Source: Betaproteobacteria bacterium
GTDB lineage: Bacteria; Pseudomonadota; Gammaproteobacteria; Burkholderiales; SG8-41
DNA length: 64,000 nt
Assembly (NCBI GenBank): GCA_900299145.1
Contig: OMIN01000127.1
Coordinates: 45,873-109,872 of the forward strand
Direction of reading: 5' to 3'
Part shown: positions 53,336 through 60,660 of the stretch, piece after piece
Layout of the letters: every line of letters begins with the position of its first letter
Numbering within the stretch: position 1 is the stretch's first letter
The notes under the pieces: generated by a model
Seen by the model: only the letters and a program-made list of their open reading frames with translations
Databases searched by the model: none
What the model was told of the DNA's origin: nothing
Made by a program: the position numbers and the translations under genes

Positions 53336-54877
53336 TCACACCAGCGGTTCCACCAGCTTGTAGCGCAGCCAGTCAAAGTCGTATCCACTTTCGATCACGC
53401 CGCCCGGCTCCAGCACATGCGTGACCGCCGGCTTGCCGTACATGGCCTCGATCGGCTCCCGCCCCCCCAAGAGATCGTGGCGCGCCACGACATGCAGACT
53501 GCCGCTGGGCGAGGCGCGTGGACTGAGCAAAATGGCATGCTGGCGCTTGCTCCCCTGCTCCAGCCCCGAAATTGACCGTACATGCACCGATAGCGGCGAT
53601 TTTGATATCAGCTGAATGCCAATGCGGTGCTGGCGGTGTTCGTCACCCTTGACGCGGCGGATAATGCCAAGGCTCCACGCCGCATCCATCTCGCCGCGCA
53701 GCGCAAGTATCACGCCCACGCGCAGCCATTCTCCCTTGCCCGCCGGCACGATGACGCCATAGCCGCCAGCACTCACGTCCTCGGCCACCCACGAGTCGTA
53801 AGACAACGTATCGGAAAAATCCAGCCCTTCGCCGATGCCGGGCTCAATCGCCCCCAGCACATTCTGATAACCGTGCACCACGTGCAGCCGCATCGCCGTG
53901 CGCCGCCGCTCATGCGCGCGCGCGGGCATTTCCTTTGCCCAGTTAAACCCCAAGTGCTTCAGCACGCGCACTACCATCACGCCATCGGCGGCAGGCCCGC
54001 CAACACCCGGCGGCAATCGTCCCGTGGTACCTACCATCGCTGCCAGGGCCTGCACCGCGGGCCGCGCTTCATTGACGTCGAAGTAGCGCGTCATTTCCGT
54101 CACCGGGGTCGAGCGCATCAGCCTCAATGGCGGCCGCCCCCCCGCAAGGTCAAAGCAATAGTCACACCCTTCCCAGGGCTTACTGTCATAGCGGAACTTC
54201 GATGTGAATTGCGCAACCAGCCGCTCGGCGACATCCTGCTCTACGGGCGACAGTCCGCTGGGCGAGGCCGCCCACAGCATCATCGCACGCAAAAATTCGT
54301 AGCTTTGTGAACTGGTATCGGCGCTGTCCGGATAGAGCGCGATCTGCTTGTCGACCACGCCGGCCGCTTCGGCGAGCAAAGCACAGCGCGCGAACTCCTC
54401 CCACAACGCCGGACGCACCACGCCATAGCGCATCAGCACCCATTTCATCTGGTGACGCAGCGCACGCGTGGTGCGCGCCGCGATCACCGGCAGATGCGGC
54501 TTTACACTGCCCGGGACGTTCTTGATGTCTTTGGCCTGATCGACACATCCCAGATAGGCGCAGCCCAGATGCGTCCAGAAATCCGTCACCACCTTCCAGG
54601 TACGCTTTTCCTGAATGCGGTCTGTATCAGGCAACGTCACGTAGGTTTCAAGCAAACGCTCCTGCGCCTTGCGCGTCGCAATGTCGAGCATGCCCACGAG
54701 CTCGAACCGGCGGTCAAGCTTGAACCCTTCGGTTTCAGCAATGGAACCCAGCCAATAGCCCGATTCCTCCAGCATCTTCCACGGATCCTTGGGAAGCCCA
54801 TCGACGAACTTTTTCGAATCCTTGGGATCCGCCAGGGGGTGATCGACTTTCTCCCCCCCTTTCAGCCAGCTCAGCAT
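53336..54877 (-). CDS. Large hypothetical protein, paralogue 2, with PilZ-like C-terminal region
   Basis: A 513-residue protein and the duplicate of the gene at 51722, 63 bases away. Shared blocks include HQMKWVLMRYGVV, EFLRAMMLWAASPSGLSPV and GCDYCFDLAGG. The C-terminal SWVAEDVSAGGYGVIVPAGKG and LGIIRRVKGDEHRQHRIGI match the PilZ-like pattern (D-V-S-x-G-G and RR), better preserved than in paralogue 1. Start MLSWLKGG; the upstream stretch has a 7-bp hairpin at 54921-54940. Function unknown. Confidence 0.72.
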   Translation of the reverse strand: MLSWLKGGEKVDHPLADPKDSKKFVDGLPKDPWKMLEESGYWLGSIAETEGFKLDRRFELVGMLDIATRKAQERLLETYVTLPDTDRIQEKRTWKVVTDFWTHLGCAYLGCVDQAKDIKNVPGSVKPHLPVIAARTTRALRHQMKWVLMRYGVVRPALWEEFARCALLAEAAGVVDKQIALYPDSADTSSQSYEFLRAMMLWAASPSGLSPVEQDVAERLVAQFTSKFRYDSKPWEGCDYCFDLAGGRPPLRLMRSTPVTEMTRYFDVNEARPAVQALAAMVGTTGRLPPGVGGPAADGVMVVRVLKHLGFNWAKEMPARAHERRRTAMRLHVVHGYQNVLGAIEPGIGEGLDFSDTLSYDSWVAEDVSAGGYGVIVPAGKGEWLRVGVILALRGEMDAAWSLGIIRRVKGDEHRQHRIGIQLISKSPLSVHVRSISGLEQGSKRQHAILLSPRASPSGSLHVVARHDLLGGREPIEAMYGKPAVTHVLEPGGVIESGYDFDWLRYKLVEPLV

Positions 54878-55060
54878 GGATACACCGGCAAGCTAAAAGC
54901 CCGGGATGCGCGCGTGCGCTGGCCAGCGCTATTGCTGGCCACGGAGCACGCTTCTTTAGTCATCCCAAGGTTAACGGAGATCAACAGAAACTAACCGTAA
55001 ACTGTTGTAATCATGAGGATTTTAACCCGAACCTGCGGCAACTTCCTACCGCCGTGACGC

Positions 55061-55516
55061 TTATCGGGGCGCCTCCTGCTCCGGCCAATTCTTGATGTAG
55101 CGTTTTAGCAACCGGTTTTCAAAACTGGCTTCCTTGATCGCCGCCTTGGCAATGTCGTGAAACGAGATTACGCCCAGCAATCGCCCGCCTTCCACAACCG
55201 GCACGTAGCGAACATGCTGTTGCGTCATGCGATCGCGTACCGATTCGGAGGTGTCTTCCGGCGCGCATACCAGCGGATCATGCACCATCACCGCGCTCAC
55301 CGGCAGATCGCCCAGATTCCCATGCTGCGCATTCAGGCCGCGCAGCACCTCTCGAAACGTCAGCATGCCGGCCATGCTGGCGCTACCGGCGTTCATCACC
55401 ACCAGGGAGCCGATGTCGTTTTCCACCATGGTGGCCACCGCGTCTGCCAGCCGCCCCTGTGGCGCAATGCTGTAGATCGTGCCGCCCTTCAGATTCAAAA
55501 TATCTTTAATTATCAT
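55061..55516 (-). CDS. Two-CBS-domain protein
   Basis: From ATG 55516 the protein has 151 residues with two tandem CBS domains: TIYSIAPQGRLADAVATMVE with NDIGSLVVMN, and HDPLVCAPEDTSESVRDRM with RYVPVVEGGRLLGVISFHDI. It probably binds an adenosine nucleotide and regulates a partner protein. The start at 55567 is not conserved. It is divergent from the AhpD-like gene; the gap 55517-55717 holds no clear gene. Confidence 0.88.
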   Translation of the reverse strand: MIIKDILNLKGGTIYSIAPQGRLADAVATMVENDIGSLVVMNAGSASMAGMLTFREVLRGLNAQHGNLGDLPVSAVMVHDPLVCAPEDTSESVRDRMTQQHVRYVPVVEGGRLLGVISFHDIAKAAIKEASFENRLLKRYIKNWPEQEAPR

Positions 55517-55717
55517 GATCTTACAACTCCAGCGGCGTTGTGGTTGCAACCATATTAGCGCACCCATCCGGGCATGGAAAGGGCAGATACCACAAATGCC
55601 ACGAAAGCTATAATGGCCCGGCCACTCGCGCTAACGCGTGCTATTCCGCACTGGCTTGCGCTAGGCTGCAGTTCCCCGCACTTCTCCATACACACCCACG
55701 CAACCCGGACCCCCAAA

Positions 55718-56362
55718 ATGAGCCAACGCCTGCCTGGCATCACCGACGAAGCCGCCACCGGCCCCACCAAAGACCTTTTCGAAGCCAGCAATATCCTGCT
55801 CGGCCGCACCGCCAATCTGCAACGCATCCTGTCACACAGCCCGCTGGTGGCGCGCTGGTTCCTGCCGCTGGTGGCCGCCGTGCGCCAGCCTACCGCCGGC
55901 GCGGTGTCCGATGTTCGGCTGCGCAATCTGGCGTGCCTGAAGACATCGACCATCAACAACTGCAACTATTGAACGCAGCACAACAAAGTGCTTGGTCAAG
56001 CACTGGGACTCACCGACGCGGAATTCGAGGCGCTACAGGCGGACGACTATCTTGCCAGCCCGCTTTTCACCGCCAAGGAAAAAGCCGTGATGGCATGGTC
56101 GGCGGCCATGACACTGAACACCGCCAAGCATGACGACGCCGTGTGGGATGAGCTGCGCAAGCATTGCAACGAGGCCGAGATCGTCGAGGTGTCAATGATG
56201 TGCGGCTTGTTCAACATGATCAACCGGCTCAACGATTCTTTCCGCACCGAACTCGAGCCGGAGGAATACAACCGGCGTCAGCACAAGGCCGTCGGGGTCA
56301 CCGCGAAAGCGCTGGAAGACTATGCGTGCAAGATTTGTGAACGCGCGCGCAATGCGCCGTGA
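55718..56362 (+). CDS. AhpD/carboxymuconolactone-decarboxylase-like protein, candidate selenoprotein (in-frame TGA at a CxxC cysteine)
   Basis: The frame from ATG 55718 reads 84 codons, hits TGA at 55970-55972, and continues in the same frame for 129 codons to TGA 56360. The codon falls where the CxxC motif needs cysteine: NNCNY(TGA)TQHNKVLG, as in AhpD CxxC-xxxH. The downstream part (LTDAEFEALQ, AKEKAVMAWSAAM) keeps the CMD-fold pattern. A perfect hairpin with a GGTC loop follows the TGA. If read as selenocysteine the product has 214 residues with U85. If not, this would be a nonsense-mutated gene. Confidence 0.82.
55987..56004 (+). promoter_or_regulatory. Putative bacterial SECIS hairpin
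   Basis: AGTGCTT-GGTC-AAGCACT, a perfect 7-bp stem with a GGTC tetraloop. It begins 14 bases after the in-frame TGA at 55970-55972, and 21 bases separate the TGA from the loop. In E. coli fdhF the SelB-binding loop also reads GGUC and lies at a similar distance. The fdhF bulged U has no obvious counterpart here. Confidence 0.75.
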
Positions 56363-56426
56363 TCCGCAATGATGCCGTGGCCACCGGCAGACCTGTAGGG
56401 CAGAAAAAATGTCTGGGAATAATTGA

Positions 56427-57443
56427 ATGAAAACAAATACTTACCGACAAGCCGTTTGGGTGGCCTTTCGGGTGGCCTTTCGGGCGGCCTTTTGTGTGGC
56501 CTTTACCGTCGCCAGCGCCGTCTGCGCCACAAATGCCGGCGCGGCCTATCCCGACCGCCCGATACGGCTGGTCATTTCCAGCGCGGTGGGCGGCTCGCCC
56601 GACATCGTCACGCGGGTGCTGGCGCTGGAGCTGGTCAAGCAAATGGGCCAGCAGATCGTCATCGACAACCGGCCCGGCGCCGCGCAAACCATCGGCACGG
56701 AAATGGTGGTGCGCGCCAACCCTGACGGCTACACCATCGGCTACGCCAACGTGGTGACGCTCGCCATTAACAAAACGCTGCTGCCCAAACAGCCTTATGA
56801 CCCGGACAAGGACTTGGCGCTCATCGGCCAGTTTCTGTCCACGCACAACCTGCTGGCCGTGCACCCGTCGCTGCCGGTGAAAAACGTGCGTGACCTCATC
56901 GACCACGCCAAGAGAAACCCCGGCAAGCTGCTGAATGCCTCTGGCGGCAACGGCACCACCGGCCATCTCGGCGGTGAATTGTTCAAGATCATGACCGGTA
57001 CGCAAATGGTGCATGTGCCTTACAAGGGCAGCCCGCAGGGCATTCAGGATTTGATTGCCGGGCAGGTGCAGGTGATGTTCGACAACCTGACGTCGATTTC
57101 GCCCAGTGTGAAATCCGGCAAGCTGCGCGGGCTGGGTGTCAGCGGGCCGAAACGCTCGCCGGTGTTCCCCGATCTGCCGACCATCGCTGAGGCGGGCGTG
57201 GCGGGTTACGTGACCACCGCGTGGGGTGGGCTCGTCGCGCCGCTCAACACGCCGCGCGACATCATCAACAAGTTGAATGCCGAGACCAACCGCGCGTTGC
57301 AGTCACCGCAGTTGAAAGAGCGCTATGCCGCCATTGACGCCGAGCCGGTGGGGGGCAGCGTGGCCGAGTTTGCGGCGTTCGTGAAGGCAGAGGCGGTGAA
57401 GTGGGGTGAGGTGGTGAAGAAGTCGGGCGCAAAACTGGATTGA
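56427..57443 (+). CDS. Bug/TctC-family periplasmic solute-binding protein
   Basis: A 338-residue protein. The start codon is followed by a copy of the dispersed word (MKTNTYRQ) and then by a 12-base tandem repeat in the signal sequence (VAFRVAFRAAFCVAF). The signal ends NAGAAYPDRPI. Cleft motifs: SSAVGGSPDIVTRVLAL and DNRPGAAQTIGTEMVV. It lies three bases before a D-aminoacylase, so the receptor and enzyme should be co-expressed; an N-acyl-amino-acid or related acid ligand is a fair guess. Confidence 0.92.
   Translation: MKTNTYRQAVWVAFRVAFRAAFCVAFTVASAVCATNAGAAYPDRPIRLVISSAVGGSPDIVTRVLALELVKQMGQQIVIDNRPGAAQTIGTEMVVRANPDGYTIGYANVVTLAINKTLLPKQPYDPDKDLALIGQFLSTHNLLAVHPSLPVKNVRDLIDHAKRNPGKLLNASGGNGTTGHLGGELFKIMTGTQMVHVPYKGSPQGIQDLIAGQVQVMFDNLTSISPSVKSGKLRGLGVSGPKRSPVFPDLPTIAEAGVAGYVTTAWGGLVAPLNTPRDIINKLNAETNRALQSPQLKERYAAIDAEPVGGSVAEFAAFVKAEAVKWGEVVKKSGAKLD
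56430..56443 (+). repeat. Dispersed 14-mer word, copy 15 (exact, in first codons)
   Basis: AAAACAAATACTTA directly after the ATG of the Bug gene, encoding KTNTY. Confidence 0.8.
56460..56507 (+). repeat. Four-copy 12-base tandem repeat in a signal peptide
   Basis: GTGGCCTTTCGG, GTGGCCTTTCGG, GCGGCCTTTTGT, GTGGCCTTTACC, coding for VAFR, VAFR, AAFC, VAFT. Twelve bases preserve the frame, so copy-number change would lengthen or shorten only the hydrophobic core of the signal. Confidence 0.85.
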
Positions 57444-57446
57444 ACC

Positions 57447-58889
57447 ATGAACAATAACTACGACCTGCTGATCCGCAACGCCACCGTTATCGACGGTACA
57501 CGCGCGCCGCGTTTCGAAGCCGACATCGCCGTGCGCGACGGCAAGATCGCTGACATTGGCAGTTTAAAAAATGCAGGCGCGGCGCAAGTCATCGACGCCG
57601 GTGGCTTGATCGCAGCCCCCGGTTTCATCGACGTGCACACGCACGACGACAGGCTGTTGTTTTCCGACCCGGCGATGACACCTAAGGCCAGCCAGGGTGT
57701 GACCACGGTAATTGCCGGCAACTGCGGCATCAGCCTCGCGCATTCGCCCAAGGATGGCCAAAAAACACCGCCGCTGGATTTGCTGGATGGCGACGGCGCA
57801 TGGTTTCGCTTTCCGTCGTTCGGCGCGTATCGCGAGGAGCTGGCTGCCAAACCGGCAGCGCTGAATGCCGCGTGCCTGGTGGGCCACACTACGTTTCGCG
57901 TGGCGACCATGGATCGTCTCGACCGTGCCGCCACGCCGGGCGAAATCGCCAAAATGCGTGAAATGGCGCGCGAATCGATGGCCTCCGGCGCGATTGGCGT
58001 GTCCACCGGCACGGCGTATCCGCCCGCCGCATCCGCGCCCACGGACGAGATTATCGAAGTGTGCCGCCCGGTGGGCGAATTCGGCGGGCTGTACGTCACG
58101 CACATGCGCAACGAAGACGACGCCGTACTCGATTCGATTGAGGAAACCTGCGCCATCGGCAAGGCGCTGAACGTGCCCGTGGTGATTTCGCATCACAAAA
58201 CCGTGGGCGTCAAAAACCACGGCCGCTCGACGGAAACGCTGGCGCTGATTGAAAAGAAAATGCGCGCGCAGCAGGTGTGCCTCGATTGCTACCCGTACAT
58301 CGCCTCCAGCACCGTGCTGCGTGACGACCGGCTCGCGCAATCCACGCGCATCATCGTCACGTGGTCAAAACCCCACCCGGAATTCTCCGGCGTTGATCTG
58401 GACGAAGTCGCACGGCGCCTCGGTGTGAGCCAGAAAGAAGCTGTGGAGAAAATCCGCCCGGCAGGCGCGATCTACTTCATGCTCGACGAAAAAGACGTGC
58501 AACGCATTTTGAGTTTCGACGAAACCATGATCGGCTCCGACGGCCTGCCGCACGACGCCAAACCGCATCCACGACTGTGGGGCACCTTCCCGCGCGTGCT
58601 CGGCCACTACGCGCGCGACCTGAAACTGTTTTCGCTGGAAACGGCGGTTTACAAAATGACGGGCTTCCCCGCGAAGCGCTTTGGTTTGTCAGGCCGTGGC
58701 GTGCTGCAGGCGGGCGCACATGCGGACATCACGTTGTTTGACCCGAACACGATTATCGATGCTGCTGATTTTAAAAACGGCAGCGCGCCTGCGAAGGGCG
58801 TTCACACGGTTATCGTCAATGGTGCGCCGGTGTGGGCTGGGGGCAAATCTACGGGGATACTGTCCGGGAGGTTGTTGACTCGAGGCTAA
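57447..58889 (+). CDS. N-acyl-D-amino-acid deacylase
   Basis: A 480-residue protein, without a signal. GFIDVHTHDDRLL is the metal HxH; VTTVIAGNCGIS carries the bridging cysteine, THMRNEDDAVLD and VVISHHKTVGVKN further ligands, and IGSDGLPHD the catalytic aspartate. These match D-aminoacylase from Alcaligenes. It releases D-amino acids from N-acylated forms in the cytoplasm. It follows a Bug gene by three bases. A second copy at 26888 lacks the cysteine and is exported. Confidence 0.92.
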   Translation: MNNNYDLLIRNATVIDGTRAPRFEADIAVRDGKIADIGSLKNAGAAQVIDAGGLIAAPGFIDVHTHDDRLLFSDPAMTPKASQGVTTVIAGNCGISLAHSPKDGQKTPPLDLLDGDGAWFRFPSFGAYREELAAKPAALNAACLVGHTTFRVATMDRLDRAATPGEIAKMREMARESMASGAIGVSTGTAYPPAASAPTDEIIEVCRPVGEFGGLYVTHMRNEDDAVLDSIEETCAIGKALNVPVVISHHKTVGVKNHGRSTETLALIEKKMRAQQVCLDCYPYIASSTVLRDDRLAQSTRIIVTWSKPHPEFSGVDLDEVARRLGVSQKEAVEKIRPAGAIYFMLDEKDVQRILSFDETMIGSDGLPHDAKPHPRLWGTFPRVLGHYARDLKLFSLETAVYKMTGFPAKRFGLSGRGVLQAGAHADITLFDPNTIIDAADFKNGSAPAKGVHTVIVNGAPVWAGGKSTGILSGRLLTRG

Positions 58890-58967
58890 CTGGCCAACGG
58901 TTGTGCAAGTAGAAGCTGTAGCATTTCGTCCAAATTTTATTCGAGTCGAATCTGTGGAAATATTTCG

Positions 58968-58981
58968 TATCTATTTGTTTT
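58968..58981 (-). repeat. Dispersed 14-mer word, copy 16 (one mismatch)
   Basis: Plus-strand TATCTATTTGTTTT, followed by TATTAAAAT, in the gap after the D-aminoacylase. Confidence 0.7.
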
Positions 58982-59057
58982 TATTAAAATAACTACGACA
59001 TCGGATCGGAATATTGTGCTGCGTTTTGGATATACAGGTCTAGTTGGGTGACTATCG

Positions 59058-59339
59058 ATGAAAATTGGTACACCCCATAAACTCTTACTGCTTTCAATTG
59101 TTCTTTCACCGGTAGTCTCTTACTGTGGTCTCATCGTAACATCCATATTCGCCCACTCCAGCGACACAATGAAGTTCATCGGGATGTGCATGGCTCCAGG
59201 CACCTTTCTTTACGTCTGGTGGCCAGGATTTCTCGAGTCTCCACACTTTCTTAAAATCGTAATCGGTGTCGAATTTGTTATTTTTCTGACGCTTGGATTT
59301 TTATACCTAAAGGTACGCGCATGGCTTCGCAACTCATAA
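59058..59339 (+). CDS. Small membrane protein of unknown function
   Basis: A 93-residue protein with about three hydrophobic helices (LLLLSIVLSPVVSYCGLIV; MAPGTFLYVWWPGFL; IVIGVEFVIFLTLGFLYL). The frame is AT-richer than its neighbours. No recognised family or ribosome site. It is followed by a palindromic element and a convergent Bug gene. It may be an acquired small accessory gene like that at 35210. Confidence 0.6.
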   Translation: MKIGTPHKLLLLSIVLSPVVSYCGLIVTSIFAHSSDTMKFIGMCMAPGTFLYVWWPGFLESPHFLKIVIGVEFVIFLTLGFLYLKVRAWLRNS

Positions 59340-59387
59340 GCAAAAGTGGGGGAAGCGAAGCACGCGGTCAGGAGAAGCCCAGCACGC

Positions 59388-59473
59388 GTAGGGCGGGAGG
59401 AGCGCAGCGTATCCCGCCTGCCATGTAGCAAACCACCACGGCGGCGGGATACGCTCCGCTTCTCCCGCCCTAC
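59388..59473. repeat. GTAGGGCG-type palindromic element, second copy
   Basis: Left arm from GTAGGGCGGGAGGAGCG, right arm ending TTCTCCCGCCCTAC, with the two arms largely complementary (59388-59418 with 59442-59473). Like the element at 35783 it lies in a convergent gap, here between the small membrane gene and a Bug gene. Confidence 0.72.
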
Positions 59474-59493
59474 AAGTTGTTCCGCTCCAGGAA

Positions 59494-60468
59494 CTACTCC
59501 GGTTTTGCTCCCGAAGCCTTGACCACCGGCGCCCAGCGCTCGATTTCCGCTTGCAAGAATTTTGCAAAAAAATCCGGTGATTCTGCCACGGGATCTGCAC
59601 CGAGTTGTGCGAGGCGCTTGCTGAAATCCGGGTTTTTCACGATGGTGTTCACCGCGCCATTGAGTTTCATTACGATGTCGCGCGGGGTGGCTGCAGGCGC
59701 GAGCAGGCCGTACCAGGTGGAGGTTTCAAATTTCGGCACGCCGGCTTCAGCCATCGTCGGCAGGTTGGGCAGCAGCGCCGAGCGTTTGGCGCTGGTGATG
59801 GCAAGCGCGCGCAGACGGTTGCTTTGCACGTAAGTCAGCGCAGCAGGAATGTTGGAGATGGAAAATTCCACTTCGCCTGACAGCAATGCGGTGATGGACG
59901 GCGCAGTGCCGCGGTACGGCACGTGGGTGATGCCGATGCCAGCCATCACCTTGAGCATTTCACCGGACAGATGTTGCGTGCTGCCGCTGCCTGACGAGGA
60001 GTAGTTCATTTTGCCGGGGTTTTGTTTGGCGAAGGCGATGAATTCCTTTACCGTTTTCGGTGGCAGCGACGGGTGCGTGAGCAGCAGGTTGGGGCTGATG
60101 GCGAACAGCCCCGCAGGCGCGAAATCCCTCACCGGGTGATAGTTGAGCTTGGGATACAGGCTGATATTCACACCCAGCGCAGCCGAGCTCATGAATAGCG
60201 TGTAGCCGTCGGCGGGGGAGCGCGCGATGAGTTCCGCCGCGACGTTCTGCGCCGCGCCTGCACGGTTTTCCACGATCATCTGCTGGCCCAGTGACTTGGT
60301 GAGCTCCTGCGCCATGATGCGGCCCATAATGTCGCTGCCACCGCCGGGTGCGTAGCCGACGATGGCGCGTACGGGCTTGGAGGGGTAGCTTGCAGCGGAC
60401 TCAGCCGCATTCGCCATCGAACTGGCGAAACACGCGCCGCATGAAAGTATCATAACTATTTGTTTCAT
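59494..60468 (-). CDS. Bug/TctC-family periplasmic solute-binding protein
   Basis: A 324-residue protein. The first codons, MKQIVMILSCG, include a dispersed-word copy on the minus strand. The signal ends SSMANAAESAA. Cleft motifs: GYAPGGGSDIMGRIMAQ and ENRAGAAQNVAAELIA. It follows the ABC transporter on the same strand, 192 bases downstream of the ATPase stop with two hairpins between, so it probably has its own promoter. Ligand unknown. Confidence 0.92.
   Translation of the reverse strand: MKQIVMILSCGACFASSMANAAESAASYPSKPVRAIVGYAPGGGSDIMGRIMAQELTKSLGQQMIVENRAGAAQNVAAELIARSPADGYTLFMSSAALGVNISLYPKLNYHPVRDFAPAGLFAISPNLLLTHPSLPPKTVKEFIAFAKQNPGKMNYSSSGSGSTQHLSGEMLKVMAGIGITHVPYRGTAPSITALLSGEVEFSISNIPAALTYVQSNRLRALAITSAKRSALLPNLPTMAEAGVPKFETSTWYGLLAPAATPRDIVMKLNGAVNTIVKNPDFSKRLAQLGADPVAESPDFFAKFLQAEIERWAPVVKASGAKPE
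60453..60466 (-). repeat. Dispersed 14-mer word, copy 17 (one mismatch, in first codons)
   Basis: Plus-strand TAACTATTTGTTTC; on the coding strand GAAACAAATAGTTA starts in the ATG of the Bug gene and encodes KQIV. Confidence 0.7.
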
Positions 60469-60568
60469 ATGGGTATTTTATTTCGTTTGGCGCAGGGTGC
60501 GCCGAAAAAGCGGCGAGTGTACGTCAACTCGCACGCCCTGTTCTGCTTAATTTTTGGATAGCCGGTAA

Positions 60569-60642
60569 GTCGGAACACGACGCGGTTCCGACGCAAACTT
60601 GGCCTATTGGCAATTGCTGCCGGAACCGCTTCGCGTTCCGGC
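60569..60642. repeat. Pair of similar 8-bp hairpins (REP-like)
   Basis: GTCGGAAC-8N-GTTCCGAC at 60569-60592 and GCCGGAAC-8N-GTTCCGGC at 60619-60642. They lie 19 bases below the ATPase stop on its coding strand, so they may stabilise or end the transporter transcript. They resemble paired REP units. Confidence 0.65.
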
Positions 60643-60660
60643 CTGCGATTCGGCCTGCAT

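Noticed and set aside
54921..54940. GGCCAGC-6N-GCTGGCC hairpin upstream of the second large paralogue
   Set aside because: Seven base pairs, no T-run and at a gene's 5' side, so terminator or operator cannot be argued.
55574..55972. Truncated AhpD-like pseudogene by nonsense mutation
   Set aside because: Not excluded, but the TGA falls on the expected cysteine and is followed by a GGTC-loop hairpin, which fits selenocysteine better.
55540..56133. A second, frame-shifted CDS over the AhpD-like gene
   Set aside because: The 197-codon frame there is a shadow. The true frame is interrupted only by the TGA and needs no frameshift.
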